32,462 nt of DNA from Aurantimonas sp036252795. GTDB lineage: Bacteria > Pseudomonadota > Alphaproteobacteria > Rhizobiales > Rhizobiaceae. The translations under genes were made by a program, and so were the position numbers. The stretch lies in contig DASYHY010000096.1 of NCBI GenBank assembly GCA_036252795.1, forward strand, positions 1 through 32,462, read 5' to 3'. Of the stretch, positions 15,237 through 23,775 are shown in pieces; positions within the stretch are counted from its first letter, which is position 1; each line of letters begins with the position of its first letter. Below the pieces are notes generated by a model that saw nothing but the letters and a program-made list of their open reading frames with translations, was not told the DNA's origin and did not search any database.

Positions 15237-15815
15237 CTAGCGAACCTGGTCGAGCAGGCGCTTGCACTCCAGCAGCTGGAGAATGACGTCGTCCAGCGCC
15301 TTCGTCGCCTCCCGCGGCAAGGCAGAGTACGGCGCGTGGCTGGCCGGATCGCGCCGCAAGAGCCCCGCAAACGACTTCGACGGCTTACGCTCGGGCTCGA
15401 CGGCGGGTTCCGCCGCCGACCGCCGACGCGGTTCGGCCGCGATGATGTCGATATCGTCGAGATGCACCTCGCCGGATGATGCCTCCGCCTGGGCCGGAGC
15501 GGCGCTGCGTCCAGCCTGGATCTGCTCGAGGGCGGCGGTGTCGCCGGAACCGATGGCCACCACGAAGCGGTGGCCGTTCTCCTTGAGTATCCGCTGCACC
15601 CCCTTGATGGTGAAGCCCTTGACGTAGAGGAGGTAGCGGATGCCGCGCAGAAGTTCGACATCGTCCGGACGATAGTAGCGGCGCCCGCCCCCGCGCTTCA
15701 TCGGCTTGATCTGCGGAAAACGGGTTTCCCAGAACCGCAGCACGTGCTGCGGCAGGTCGAGATCGTCCGCGACCTCGCTGATCGTGCGGAAAGCGTCGAC
15801 GCTCTTGTCCGTCAT
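15237..15815 (-). CDS. MerR-family transcriptional regulator
   Basis: DNA-binding regulator whose target is unknown. The 192-residue protein has a MerR winged-helix domain at residues 9-75 (FRTISEVADDLDLPQHVLRFWE, then RRYYRPDDVELLRGIRYLLY and GFTIKGVQRIL). A low-complexity acidic linker follows, and then a C-terminal amphipathic helix (ALDDVILQLLECKRLLDQ), probably for dimerisation. No metal-binding cysteine pair is present. It is the last gene of the minus-strand run after ihfA (28-bp gap), an arrangement common in alphaproteobacteria. The ATG at 15815 is immediately before the conserved domain. Confidence 0.9.
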   Translation of the reverse strand: MTDKSVDAFRTISEVADDLDLPQHVLRFWETRFPQIKPMKRGGGRRYYRPDDVELLRGIRYLLYVKGFTIKGVQRILKENGHRFVVAIGSGDTAALEQIQAGRSAAPAQAEASSGEVHLDDIDIIAAEPRRRSAAEPAVEPERKPSKSFAGLLRRDPASHAPYSALPREATKALDDVILQLLECKRLLDQVR

Positions 15816-15843
15816 CGGCGATCCGTCCCGCTTCGCTCCGCCG

Positions 15844-16182
15844 CTATTCCGCGGCCTTCAGCACTTCGACGCCGCCGCGCCGCGCCCCGTGCGCCTCGAG
15901 AATCCTGTCCTTGAGGACGTTGGAAGGCTTGAACACCGCGACCCGCCGGGGCGAGATCGGCACTTCCTCGCCGGTCTTCGGATTGCGGCCGACGCGCTCG
16001 TTCTTGTCACGAACCAGGAAGGATCCGAACGAGGAAACCTTCACCGACTCGCCGGCGGCAATGGTCGTGCACATCTCCTCCAGCACCATTTCGACCAATT
16101 GTGCCGATTCGGTACGGGACAGGCCGATCTTGCGAAACACTGCCTCCGCAAGATCCGCCCTGGTGAGCGTTCTGTCTCCCAT
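15844..16182 (-). CDS. ihfA: Integration host factor subunit alpha
   Basis: Small DNA-bending protein that works as a heterodimer with IHF-beta in recombination, replication and transcription. The 112-residue sequence is a full HU/IHF fold: helical N-terminus (LTRADLAEAVFRKIGLSR), the FGSF turn (52-55), the DNA-intercalating arm GRNPKTGEEVPI (65-76) with proline at 68, and RRVAVFKPS. The C-terminal extension of about 15 residues is as in rhizobial IHF-alpha. Upstream is a 107-bp spacer with its own candidate promoter. Confidence 0.95.
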   Translation of the reverse strand: MGDRTLTRADLAEAVFRKIGLSRTESAQLVEMVLEEMCTTIAAGESVKVSSFGSFLVRDKNERVGRNPKTGEEVPISPRRVAVFKPSNVLKDRILEAHGARRGGVEVLKAAE

Positions 16183-16250
16183 ACGTCTTCCCCTAGTGGC
16201 CCGGAAGTTGATGGCGCGCTGAATTCGGCCTTGGCGCCTTAAGTCGCGGG

Positions 16251-16279
16251 ATAGTCTGACGAAACGACTGTCGAATCAA
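16251..16279 (-). promoter_or_regulatory. Candidate internal promoter for ihfA-merR
   Basis: On the minus strand TTGATT (16274-16279) and GACTAT (16251-16256) are 17 bases apart, just after the fabH stop and about 70 bases before ihfA. Both boxes are moderate matches. Confidence 0.35.
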
Positions 16280-16289
16280 GACCCGATCT

Positions 16290-17261
16290 TTACCAGCGGA
16301 CGAGAACCGCGCCCCAGGTGAAACCTCCGCCCATCGCCTCCAGCAGGACGAGGTCCCCGGCCTTGATGCGGCCGTCGCGCACGGCGACGTCGACCGCCAG
16401 CGGAATCGAGGCCGCCGACGTATTGCCGTGCATGTCGACCGTGACGATGACCTTCTCCGCGGCGATGCCGAGCTTCTTGGCGGACGCGTCGATGATCCGC
16501 CGGTTGGCCTGGTGGGGCACGAACCAGTCGATGTCGTCGGGCCCGATCCCGGCAGCTTCGAAGGACTGCTCGATCACGTCGGTGATCATGCCGACGGCGT
16601 GCTTGAAGACCTCGCGCCCCTCCATCCGCAGCTTGCCGACCGTGCCGGTGGTGGAGGGCCCGCCATCGACGTAGAGCTTGGTCTGGTGCGCGCCGTCCGA
16701 GCGCAGCCGCGCCGTGATGACGCCGCGCTCCTCTTCCGTTTCCACCGCCTCGAGAACCATCGCTCCGGCACCGTCGCCGAACAGGACGCAGGTGGAGCGA
16801 TCCTGCCAGTCGAGGATGCGCGAGAAGGTTTCCGCACCGACCACCAGTGCCCGCCGGGCCATGCCGTTCTTGAGGTAGAGATCCGCCGTCGTCAGGGCGA
16901 ACACGAAACCGCTGCACACCGCCTGGACATCGAAGGCGAAGCCATGGTGGATCCCGAGCTGCGCCTGCAGCTGCACCGCCGAGGCCGGGAAGGTGTTGTT
17001 CGGCGTGGCCGTCGCCAGGATGATCAGGTCGATGTCGTCCGGCGTCAGGCCTGCGGCGTCGAGGGCCCGGCGCGACGCGGTCTCGGCCAGCGAGACGGTG
17101 GTTTCGTTCTCGCCGGCGATGTGACGGGCGGCGATGCCGGTCCGCTGGCGGATCCACTCGTCCGAGGTTTCGACGATGCCCTCGAAATCCTGGTTCCCCA
17201 TGATCCGTTCAGGCAGGCAGGACCCGGTCCCGCGTACGACGGACATCAGTCGTGACGTCAT
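16290..17261 (-). CDS. fabH: 3-oxoacyl-[acyl-carrier-protein] synthase III (FabH)
   Basis: Starts fatty-acid synthesis by condensing acetyl-CoA with malonyl-ACP in the cytosol. The 323-residue protein has the complete triad Cys116 (QAVCSGF), His250 (WFVPHQAN) and Asn280 (DMHGNTSAAS), the TSDEWIRQRTGI loop at 32-43 and the C-terminal GGGFTWGAVLVRW. Its ATG overlaps the TGA of plsX (ATGA, 17258-17261), so the two are translationally coupled, as in many bacteria. Confidence 0.97.
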   Translation of the reverse strand: MTSRLMSVVRGTGSCLPERIMGNQDFEGIVETSDEWIRQRTGIAARHIAGENETTVSLAETASRRALDAAGLTPDDIDLIILATATPNNTFPASAVQLQAQLGIHHGFAFDVQAVCSGFVFALTTADLYLKNGMARRALVVGAETFSRILDWQDRSTCVLFGDGAGAMVLEAVETEEERGVITARLRSDGAHQTKLYVDGGPSTTGTVGKLRMEGREVFKHAVGMITDVIEQSFEAAGIGPDDIDWFVPHQANRRIIDASAKKLGIAAEKVIVTVDMHGNTSAASIPLAVDVAVRDGRIKAGDLVLLEAMGGGFTWGAVLVRW

Positions 17262-18325
17262 TGCATGCTTTCCGCGATATCTGTCGTTTCGCCGGAGAGC
17301 CGGTGGAAGGTCTCGAGGTCCGCCTCGATCTTTTCCCGCAGCCCGTGACGCGCCATGGCGTGGGCGAGGTCGATGGCAGCCGCCATCCCCTCGGCGTTGG
17401 TGCCGCCATGGCTCTTGATGACGATGCCGTTGAGGCCGAGGAAGACCCCGCCATTGACCTTGCTCGGATCCATCTTGTCGCGCAAACGGTCGAAGGCGCT
17501 CTTGGCCAGGAGGTATCCGGCCTTCGCCATGAGCGTCCGGGACATCGCCGCCTTGAGGTAGGCCGCGATCTGGCGCGCGGTTCCTTCGGCGGTCTTCAGC
17601 GCGATGTTCCCCGTGAAGCCTTCCGTCACGACGACATCGACGATGCCCTGTCCAAGGTCGTTGCCTTCGACGAAGCCGCGATAGTCGATGCCGGGGATCG
17701 GCGTCTCCTTGAGCAGACGGCCGGCCTCGCGGATCTCGTCCTGCCCCTTGACCTCCTCGACGCCGATATTGAGTAGTCCGACCGTGGGGCGCTCGAGTCC
17801 AAAAAGCGCGCGCGCCATCGCACCGCCCATCATCGAGAAATCGATCAGCTGCTGCGCGTCGGCCCCGATTGTCGCCCCAACGTCAAGGACGATGCTCTCG
17901 CCCTTCAAGGTCGGCCAGATGGCGGCGATCGCAGGGCGTTCGATATTGGCCATGGTGCGCAGGCAGAACTTCGCCATCGCCATCAGCGCGCCGGTGTTGC
18001 CCGCCGAGACCGCGACGTCCGCCTCGCCGGTCTTCACCGCCTCGATGGCCCGCCACATCGACGATTTGTACCGGCCCTGGCGCAGCGCCTGCGAGGGCTT
18101 GTCGTCCATCCGGATCGAAATTTCGCAGTGGTGGAAGGTGGATGCAGCCGCCAGTTCCGGATGAGCATCCAGAACCGGCTGGACCGCATCGCTCTCGCCG
18201 AACAGGACGAATCGCGTGTCGGGATGCCGCTGCAGCGCAATCGCGGCGCCTGCCAGGACGACCTCTGGCCCGTGATCGCCGCCCATGGCGTCGAGCGAAA
18301 TCGTGATGCCGGTGCTTGAAGTCAA
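17258..18325 (-). CDS. plsX: Phosphate acyltransferase PlsX
   Basis: Peripheral membrane enzyme that makes acyl phosphate from acyl-ACP, the donor for glycerol-3-phosphate acylation by PlsY. The protein (355 residues from the start chosen) has the LDAMGGDHGP N-terminus (11-20), AVSAGNTGALMA, LDVGAT and VVVTEGFTGNIALKT. No ATG is available near the conserved start. I chose the TTG at 18325, with an AAGG-containing purine stretch upstream; an in-frame GTG at 18346 adds seven residues and is possible. It is coupled to fabH downstream and lies 85 bp after yceD. The ribosomal protein gene rpmF, often found between yceD and plsX in other proteobacteria, is absent here. Confidence 0.94.
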   Translation of the reverse strand: MTSSTGITISLDAMGGDHGPEVVLAGAAIALQRHPDTRFVLFGESDAVQPVLDAHPELAAASTFHHCEISIRMDDKPSQALRQGRYKSSMWRAIEAVKTGEADVAVSAGNTGALMAMAKFCLRTMANIERPAIAAIWPTLKGESIVLDVGATIGADAQQLIDFSMMGGAMARALFGLERPTVGLLNIGVEEVKGQDEIREAGRLLKETPIPGIDYRGFVEGNDLGQGIVDVVVTEGFTGNIALKTAEGTARQIAAYLKAAMSRTLMAKAGYLLAKSAFDRLRDKMDPSKVNGGVFLGLNGIVIKSHGGTNAEGMAAAIDLAHAMARHGLREKIEADLETFHRLSGETTDIAESMQ

Positions 18326-18410
18326 AAGTTTCTCGCCTTCCCGCACTGCCAGACCGCAGCGCGGCGCGAAGATATCCGTTTGCGCCGGAACGGCAACCGC
18401 CGATGCTGGA

Positions 18411-18986
18411 TCACTTCCCGTCCTTTCCGTCAGGTGGCATGAGCGCCGAAAGCGCCCCGAAGGCCGACCGCCGTCCCGCGTCCGGCTCCGGATCGGTATC
18501 GACCTCGTCGAAATTCTCGCCGGGAGCGCGCGGATAGGGATCGAGCGCAAGTGCCAGCGCCTCGGCAATATAGGGGCCGAGGTCGATGCGGTCGCCCTGG
18601 AAGACCTCCGGCGGGTCGTCGCCTTCCGGATCGATGTGCAGTTCGTGTTCGCTCGGTGCGGCGACGCGGGCAAGCTTGGAGCCTTCCGGAACGAAGACCG
18701 CCTTGAACGTCTCGTCGATACTCCTGTCCAGCGGCTCCAGGCTGACCACGCTTTCCTGCTGCACCCGCGCCCGGATCGAACCCTGCACCTGTACGCCGTC
18801 CCGGCGCCAGGGCGTCGCGCGCAGATCGACCTTCAGCACGTCGACCGCGACGATATCCAGCTGCCGGGCAAGCGTCGCAAGTTCGCGCTCGTCCGCCTCG
18901 AAGCGGACGGGCATCCCGTCGCGCGGCAGCTTGACGGCCGAGATCTCGTAACGAAGTTCGTCGCTTCCGTCTCCCGCCTGCGTCAT
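18411..18986 (-). CDS. YceD family (DUF177) protein
   Basis: Homologue of the bacterial YceD / plant DUF177 family, linked in other organisms to 23S rRNA accumulation; the molecular activity is not established. The 191-residue protein has no membrane segment. It shows an N-terminal beta-rich part, the segment VVSLEPLDRSIDETF near the middle, DRIDLGPYIAEALALALDPYPRAPG near the C-terminus (the most conserved part of the family) and an acidic tail. Its ATG overlaps the TGA of the upstream chaperone gene (ATGA, 18983-18986). It belongs to the plsX-fabH operon. Confidence 0.85.
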   Translation of the reverse strand: MTQAGDGSDELRYEISAVKLPRDGMPVRFEADERELATLARQLDIVAVDVLKVDLRATPWRRDGVQVQGSIRARVQQESVVSLEPLDRSIDETFKAVFVPEGSKLARVAAPSEHELHIDPEGDDPPEVFQGDRIDLGPYIAEALALALDPYPRAPGENFDEVDTDPEPDAGRRSAFGALSALMPPDGKDGK

Positions 18987-19513
18987 GCTTCTTCCCCGGT
19001 CTGCAAACGTCCGGCGAGGATCGCCTCCGCCGGCACCGCCGCCAGGCGACGGCTCGTCTCTCTCATGTAGGCTGCCAGATGCGTCGGCGCACCCTCCGGC
19101 GCATCCGGGGCGACAGCCCGCCGCCGCAGTGCCTCGGCGAGCAGGCCGCGCCCCGACTCGGCATCGAGTGCCGCGTCATAGGTCCGCACCCGCTCGTAGA
19201 ACATCCCCGCCAGCTTGCGCATCCGCTTGGGAACCGATGGATCGCCGACCCCAAGCTCCCGGATCGACCAATCGACATCGGCAACGAAGCGATCGACGAC
19301 GTCCTGCGCCCCCGGACGAAGGGCGTCGTCGCCGCGGCAGCGGCGAAGGAACAGAAAGACGTGCACGGACAGGGCCTCGAAACGTCCCATCACCGTGTCC
19401 GGCACGCCGCCTTCCTCATAGAGGACCGGCTGGCGGGCCAGCTGGACGAGATCGACGTAGAGCGCGTCGATGATCTCGCGATTCCTGCGGCTTGCACGCA
19501 ATCGTTGGAACAT
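18983..19513 (-). CDS. Ubiquinol-cytochrome c chaperone (CBP3-like)
   Basis: Member of the ubiquinol-cytochrome c chaperone family; mitochondrial CBP3 helps make cytochrome b of the bc1 complex, and a similar role is inferred here. The 176-residue, mostly helical protein shows the family segments ALYVDLVQLARQPVLYEEGGVPDTVMGRFE, VHVFLFLRR, DWSIRELGVGD and KRMRKLAGMFYER (each quoted from separate positions between about 13 and 125). The ATG at 19513 starts at MFQRLR; the frame remains open 12 codons further up. It leads the operon that continues with yceD, plsX and fabH and is divergent from the bamE-like gene. Confidence 0.85.
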   Translation of the reverse strand: MFQRLRASRRNREIIDALYVDLVQLARQPVLYEEGGVPDTVMGRFEALSVHVFLFLRRCRGDDALRPGAQDVVDRFVADVDWSIRELGVGDPSVPKRMRKLAGMFYERVRTYDAALDAESGRGLLAEALRRRAVAPDAPEGAPTHLAAYMRETSRRLAAVPAEAILAGRLQTGEEA

Positions 19514-19562
19514 GGTGGGATGCCTCGTCTCTGCCGCAGGCGGTGCCACAGGCCTGCGTCGA

Positions 19563-19589
19563 TTGCAACGCCGCCGAGAGTGCTTTACC
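19563..19589 (+). promoter_or_regulatory. Candidate promoter of the bamE-like gene
   Basis: TTGCAAC (19563-19569), 12 bases, then GCTTTACC (19582-19589) resembles the alphaproteobacterial housekeeping pattern TTGACGS-N10-14-GCTANAWC. It is about 110 bases before the start codon in a 186-bp divergent spacer. Confidence 0.35.
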
Positions 19590-19699
19590 TAGGCTCCGCC
19601 GCTGCTCACACGGGCGGCAGGGGAGCTGCCGGACGCGATCCGGCAGCGACTCGATCGGCCGCCGGGCGGCCGGCAGTTTGGATCGGTGGGCCCAGGAGT

Positions 19700-20173
19700 A
19701 TGACCAGCGTGAACAGTTCCGTCCGCCTGAAGCAACCGCTGCTCGCCTCCGTCGCAATCTCCCTCGCGCTCGTGCTCGGCGCGTGCACGACGGCCGAGGT
19801 GCTGAACCAGGGCTACATCGTCGACGAGCGGGCGCTCGAGCTGACACCGGTCGGGTCCAGTCGCGAGCAGGTGCTGCTGGCGCTCGGCTCGCCGTCGACC
19901 ACAGCCACCTTCGACAACGAGGTGTTCTACTACATCTCCCAGAAGCGGGTCCGGCCCGTCGCCTTCATGGAGCCTCAGCTGGTCGACCAGCGAGTCCTGG
20001 CCGTCTATTTCGACGGCGAAGGCCGCGTTGCCCGCATCGCCAATTACGGGCTGCAGAACGGCCAGCTGTTCGACTTCATCTCGCGGACGACCCCGACCGG
20101 CGGCCAGGACCGCTCCTTCCTCGGCCAGATTCTGACCGACACCGGCAGCGGCACGCCCGGGCCGAACCTGTAG
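19700..20173 (+). CDS. bamE: BamE/OmlA/SmpA family outer-membrane lipoprotein
   Basis: Likely accessory lipoprotein of the BAM complex, which inserts beta-barrel proteins in the outer membrane. The 157-residue precursor has a hydrophobic signal and a lipobox ending at Cys29 (LVLGAC). The conserved BamE core follows: GYIVDERALELTPVGSSREQVLLALGSPS with the G-x-S-R-x-Q-V turn, FYYIS, VLAVYFDGEGRVARIANYG and FDFISRTTPTGG (each block at its own position between about 38 and 140). AGGAG (19694-19698) sits only one base before the ATG at 19700; a GTG at 19709 would have a more normal 10-base spacing and cannot be excluded. It ends just before a strong bidirectional terminator. Confidence 0.88.
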   Translation: MTSVNSSVRLKQPLLASVAISLALVLGACTTAEVLNQGYIVDERALELTPVGSSREQVLLALGSPSTTATFDNEVFYYISQKRVRPVAFMEPQLVDQRVLAVYFDGEGRVARIANYGLQNGQLFDFISRTTPTGGQDRSFLGQILTDTGSGTPGPNL

Positions 20174-20198
20174 AGGCGCCGCGCCCCGCAGAAACAGA

Positions 20199-20228
20199 AA
20201 GGCCCCGCGAGGCGACCCGCGGGGCCTT
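20199..20228. terminator. Bidirectional intrinsic terminator between bamE and hppA
   Basis: An 11-bp perfect stem, AAGGCCCCGCG (20199-20209) and CGCGGGGCCTT (20218-20228), has an 8-base loop. It lies between the convergent stops of bamE and hppA. Read on the minus strand it is followed by TCTGTTTCTG, a moderate T-rich tail; on the plus strand by CCTGCTTT. It should end both transcripts. Confidence 0.85.
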
Positions 20229-20247
20229 CCTGCTTTGGTGCAGGCGT

Positions 20248-22398
20248 TCAGGCGTGGGCGAGGACCGCGAGCAGCAGCAGCGCCACGATGTTGGTGATCT
20301 TGATCGCCGGATTCACCGCCGGACCCGCCGTGTCCTTGTAGGGGTCGCCGACGGTGTCGCCGGTCACGGAGGCCTTGTGCGCGTCCGAGCCCTTCATGTG
20401 CCGCACACCCGCCGAATCGACGAAGCCGTCCTCGAACGACTTCTTGGCGTTGTCCCAGGCACCGCCGCCGGAGGTCATCGAGATGGCCACGAACAGGCCG
20501 GTGACGATGACCCCGAGCAACATCGCGCCGACGGCAGAGAAAGCCTGGCTCTTGTCGGCGATCAGCAGCACGACGAAGTAGACCACCACCGGCGCGAGCA
20601 CCGGCAGCAGCGAGGGGACGATCATCTCCTTGATCGCCGCCCTGGTCAGAAGGTCGACCGCCCTGGCGTAGTTCGGCTTCGACGTGCCCGCCATGATGCC
20701 CGGGTCCTCGCGGAACTGCTTGCGCACTTCCTCCACGATCGCCCCGGCGGCCCGCCCGACGGCGGTCATGGCGATGCCGCCGAACAGGAACGGGATGAGG
20801 CCGCCGAGCAGCAGGCCCACGACCACATACGGGTTGCTCAGCGCGAAGTCGGGCCGCACGTCCCGGAAATACTCGTAGCCGTTGCCGGCCTGAGCCTGGG
20901 CGACGAAGTATTGCAGGTCGTAATTGTAGGCCGCGAAGAGCACCAAAGCTCCAAGGCCCGCCGACCCGATCGCATAGCCCTTGGTGACCGCCTTCGTCGT
21001 GTTGCCGACCGCGTCGAGCGCGTCGGTGGAGCGGCGAACGTCGGCGGGCAGGCCCGCCATCTCGGCGATGCCGCCGGCATTGTCGGTCACCGGCCCGAAC
21101 GCGTCGAGGGCGATGATCATGCCGGCGATCCCCAGCATCGCCGTCACCGCGATGGCGGTGCCGTAGAGGCCGGCGAGCTGGAACGTCGAGATGATGCCGC
21201 CGACGATGACGATGGTCGGCAGCGCCGTCGCCTCGAGGGATACGGCGAGACCCTGGATGACGTTGGTGCCGTGTCCGGTGACCGAAGCCTGGCTGATCGA
21301 GCGGACCGGGCGGAAGCCGATGCCGGTGTAGTATTCGGTGATCCAGACGATCAGGCCGGTGACCACGAGGCCGATGACGCCGCAGATGAACAGGTCGAGG
21401 CCGTTGATCATGATGCCGGTCGCGGATTCGCCGATGTCGCCGAAGCCGATCGTCGCCCAAGTTGCCACGGCGAGCCCGACGATCGACAGGAGCGTGGTCG
21501 CCCACAGACCCTTGTAGAGCGCCCCCATGATCGAGCCGTTGGAGCCGAGGCGCACGAAGAACGTCCCGGCGATGGAGGTGACGATGCACGCGCCGCCGAT
21601 CGCCAGTGGATAGATCATCGCGCTTTCGACGATAGCCGTGCCGGCGAAGAAGATCGCGCCGAGCACCATCGTCGCCACCACCGTCACCGCGTATGTCTCG
21701 AAGAGATCCGCCGCCATGCCGGCGCAGTCGCCGACATTGTCGCCGACATTGTCGGCGATGGTCGCCGGGTTGCGGGGGTCGTCCTCGGGGATGCCCGCCT
21801 CGACCTTGCCGACGAGGTCCCCGCCGACATCGGCACCCTTGGTGAAGATGCCGCCGCCCAGCCGGGCGAAGATCGAGATCAGCGAGGCGCCGAAGCCGAG
21901 CGAGACGAGCGCGTCGATCACCGCGCGATCGGACGCGGCGAAGTCGAACTGCACGGTCATGACGTAGAAGTAGACGGTGACGCCGAGCAGCGCGAGGCCG
22001 GCGACGAGCATGCCGGTGATGGCGCCCGACTTGAAGGCGATGCTGAGTCCCAGCGCCAGCGAGCGCGATGCGGCCTGGGCCGTTCGCACATTCGCCCGCA
22101 CAGAAACGTTCATGCCGATGAAGCCGGCGAGGCCGGAGAGGATAGCGCCGATGGCGAAACCCACCGCCGCGTAGAGCGACAGGAGGAGCCAGGTGAGGAC
22201 GAAGACGACGGCGCCGACGATGGCGATCGTAGTGTACTGACGCATCAGATAGGCCTGCGCGCCCTCGCGGATCGCCCCGGCGATCTCGCGCATCCGGGCG
22301 TTGCCCTGGTCAGCCGAGAGGACTGAACTGGTCGCCCATATCGCATAGACGATCGCCAGCAGTCCGCAGCCGGCCACGACGATGAGAATTGTCGGCAT
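20248..22398 (-). CDS. hppA: Membrane-bound proton-translocating pyrophosphatase
   Basis: Integral membrane ion pump that hydrolyses pyrophosphate and moves protons across the inner membrane. The 716-residue protein has about 16 membrane segments and the signature KGADVGGDLVGKVE (187-200), followed by EDDPRNPATIADNVGDNVGDCAG (split across 205-227) and a C-terminal KASVTGDTVGDPYKDTAGP region. Lys469 in GNTTKA marks the potassium-independent subclass; potassium-dependent members have alanine there. I chose the ATG at 22398 because GGGGGAA lies 6 bases upstream and the first helix then starts at once. Upstream in-frame starts extend to 22449 without similarity. Confidence 0.96.
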   Translation of the reverse strand: MPTILIVVAGCGLLAIVYAIWATSSVLSADQGNARMREIAGAIREGAQAYLMRQYTTIAIVGAVVFVLTWLLLSLYAAVGFAIGAILSGLAGFIGMNVSVRANVRTAQAASRSLALGLSIAFKSGAITGMLVAGLALLGVTVYFYVMTVQFDFAASDRAVIDALVSLGFGASLISIFARLGGGIFTKGADVGGDLVGKVEAGIPEDDPRNPATIADNVGDNVGDCAGMAADLFETYAVTVVATMVLGAIFFAGTAIVESAMIYPLAIGGACIVTSIAGTFFVRLGSNGSIMGALYKGLWATTLLSIVGLAVATWATIGFGDIGESATGIMINGLDLFICGVIGLVVTGLIVWITEYYTGIGFRPVRSISQASVTGHGTNVIQGLAVSLEATALPTIVIVGGIISTFQLAGLYGTAIAVTAMLGIAGMIIALDAFGPVTDNAGGIAEMAGLPADVRRSTDALDAVGNTTKAVTKGYAIGSAGLGALVLFAAYNYDLQYFVAQAQAGNGYEYFRDVRPDFALSNPYVVVGLLLGGLIPFLFGGIAMTAVGRAAGAIVEEVRKQFREDPGIMAGTSKPNYARAVDLLTRAAIKEMIVPSLLPVLAPVVVYFVVLLIADKSQAFSAVGAMLLGVIVTGLFVAISMTSGGGAWDNAKKSFEDGFVDSAGVRHMKGSDAHKASVTGDTVGDPYKDTAGPAVNPAIKITNIVALLLLAVLAHA

Positions 22399-22498
22399 GC
22401 TGTTCCCCCACATGTGCATCCGACGCGCACGCCGACGCAACTCCTCCAAACTGCTTGCCGCGTGCGGTTATGTCCCCCCGCCTTCAGGCGAGGCAGAG

Positions 22499-22524
22499 GT
22501 TATAGAAGGGCCGATGGCCGTCAA
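22499..22524 (-). promoter_or_regulatory. Promoter of hppA
   Basis: On the minus strand TTGACGG (22518-22524), 11 bases, then TCTATAAC (22499-22506) fits the alphaproteobacterial housekeeping consensus TTGACGS-N10-14-GCTANAWC closely. It predicts an hppA leader of roughly 90-95 bases. Confidence 0.6.
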
Positions 22525-22551
22525 GCAATCTGATGGATTGGCGCGGGGCGG

Positions 22552-23775
22552 TCAGCCTTCGGCCGCCAGCCGCGGCCCGCTCCATGCCTGCAAGGCGAGG
22601 GCGGCAAGGCACAGGGCTACGACCGGGAACACGACGAGGTTCATCGTCTCCCATCCGGCCGCGATATAGACCCGGCCCGACATCAGCGAAGCGGCTGCGA
22701 CGCAGCCGAACAGCACCATGTCGTGCAGACCCTGCGTCTTGTTCCGCTCCGAAGGCCGGTAGGTCTCGGCAACCATCGCCGTCGAGCCGATGAAGCCGAA
22801 GTTCCAGCCGAACCCCAGGAGGACGAGGCCGGTCCAGAAGTTCCAGAGCTCGAGCCCCGACAGCGAGACCGCCGCGCTCGCGGCCAGCAGCAGCATCCCG
22901 GTGGCGACGATTCGCGTCTTGCCGAAGCGCGCTATCAGGCGCCCGGTGAAGAAGCTGGGGCCGAACATGGCGAGCACGTGCCACTGGATGCCGAGCACGC
23001 TGACGTCGCGCGACAGGCCGCACCCGACCATCGCCAGCGGCGCGCCGGTCATCACGAAGCTCATCGTCGCGAATGTCCCGACGCCGCACAGGAGGCCGAC
23101 CAGGAAGCGCGGCTGACGGACGATCTGGCCGAGGGCTCGCTGCGGCACCGCATCCTCGGCGGCGGCCTCTGCCGACACGGGCGGAACGCGCAGGAAGCTC
23201 AGCACGGCAGCCCCGATGAGTCCCAGAATCGCCAACGCGAAGAACGCGCCGGCGAACTCCACCGGAAAGAACAGCCGATCGGTGAAGCGGACCGCCTGAG
23301 GGCCGATCACCGCAGCGAAGATGCCGCCGGCCAGAACGATGCCGATGGCGCGCGGCTGATAGGCGCGGGGTGCGCCGTCGGCCGCCGCGAAGCGATATTG
23401 CTGGGTGAAGGAGCCGCCGATGCCGATCATCAGCAAGGCCGACGCAAACAGCCAGAAGTTCGACTGGAACAGCGCGAGAGCGGCGCAGAGCGCTCCCATC
23501 GAGACGACCAGCGACCCGGCGACGAAACCGTGCCGGCGCCCGACCTTCCGCATCAGGATGGCGGCGGGAATCGCCCCCAGCGCAACGCCGAGATTGTACC
23601 CGGTGACCGGCAGCGTCGCGAAAGACTTGTCGGACAGCAGCAGCCAGTAGCCGGCCAGGCCGCCGATGGAGATGGCGACCGGCGCCGCGGAACCGACTAC
23701 CGCCTGCGCCATGGCCAGAACCAGTGCATTGCGCCGCGCCGCGCTTTCCGCATGACCTCGCGCGACGGCTGGCAT
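22552..23775 (-). CDS. Major facilitator superfamily transporter
   Basis: Twelve-helix secondary transporter with unknown substrate. The 407-residue protein shows two six-helix halves. The loop between helices 2 and 3 carries RKVGRRHGF, a version of the MFS G-x-x-x-D-R-x-G-R-R motif, and the equivalent second-half loop is GRLIARFGKTRIV. The central loop at about 200-222 is alanine- and glutamate-rich and cytosolic. Its ATG overlaps the nusB stop by one base (TGATG), so translation is probably coupled to nusB and the riboflavin genes. In many proteobacteria thiL follows nusB; here this transporter takes that place. Export of a flavin or lumazine is possible but unsupported by residues. Confidence 0.85.
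   Translation of the reverse strand: MPAVARGHAESAARRNALVLAMAQAVVGSAAPVAISIGGLAGYWLLLSDKSFATLPVTGYNLGVALGAIPAAILMRKVGRRHGFVAGSLVVSMGALCAALALFQSNFWLFASALLMIGIGGSFTQQYRFAAADGAPRAYQPRAIGIVLAGGIFAAVIGPQAVRFTDRLFFPVEFAGAFFALAILGLIGAAVLSFLRVPPVSAEAAAEDAVPQRALGQIVRQPRFLVGLLCGVGTFATMSFVMTGAPLAMVGCGLSRDVSVLGIQWHVLAMFGPSFFTGRLIARFGKTRIVATGMLLLAASAAVSLSGLELWNFWTGLVLLGFGWNFGFIGSTAMVAETYRPSERNKTQGLHDMVLFGCVAAASLMSGRVYIAAGWETMNLVVFPVVALCLAALALQAWSGPRLAAEG

Noticed and set aside
19492..22326. Very long open frame (over 900 codons) antisense to hppA
   Set aside because: Composition is rich in Asp, Arg, Gly and His as expected for the antisense frame of a GC-rich membrane protein gene; no domain is visible and hppA is certain.
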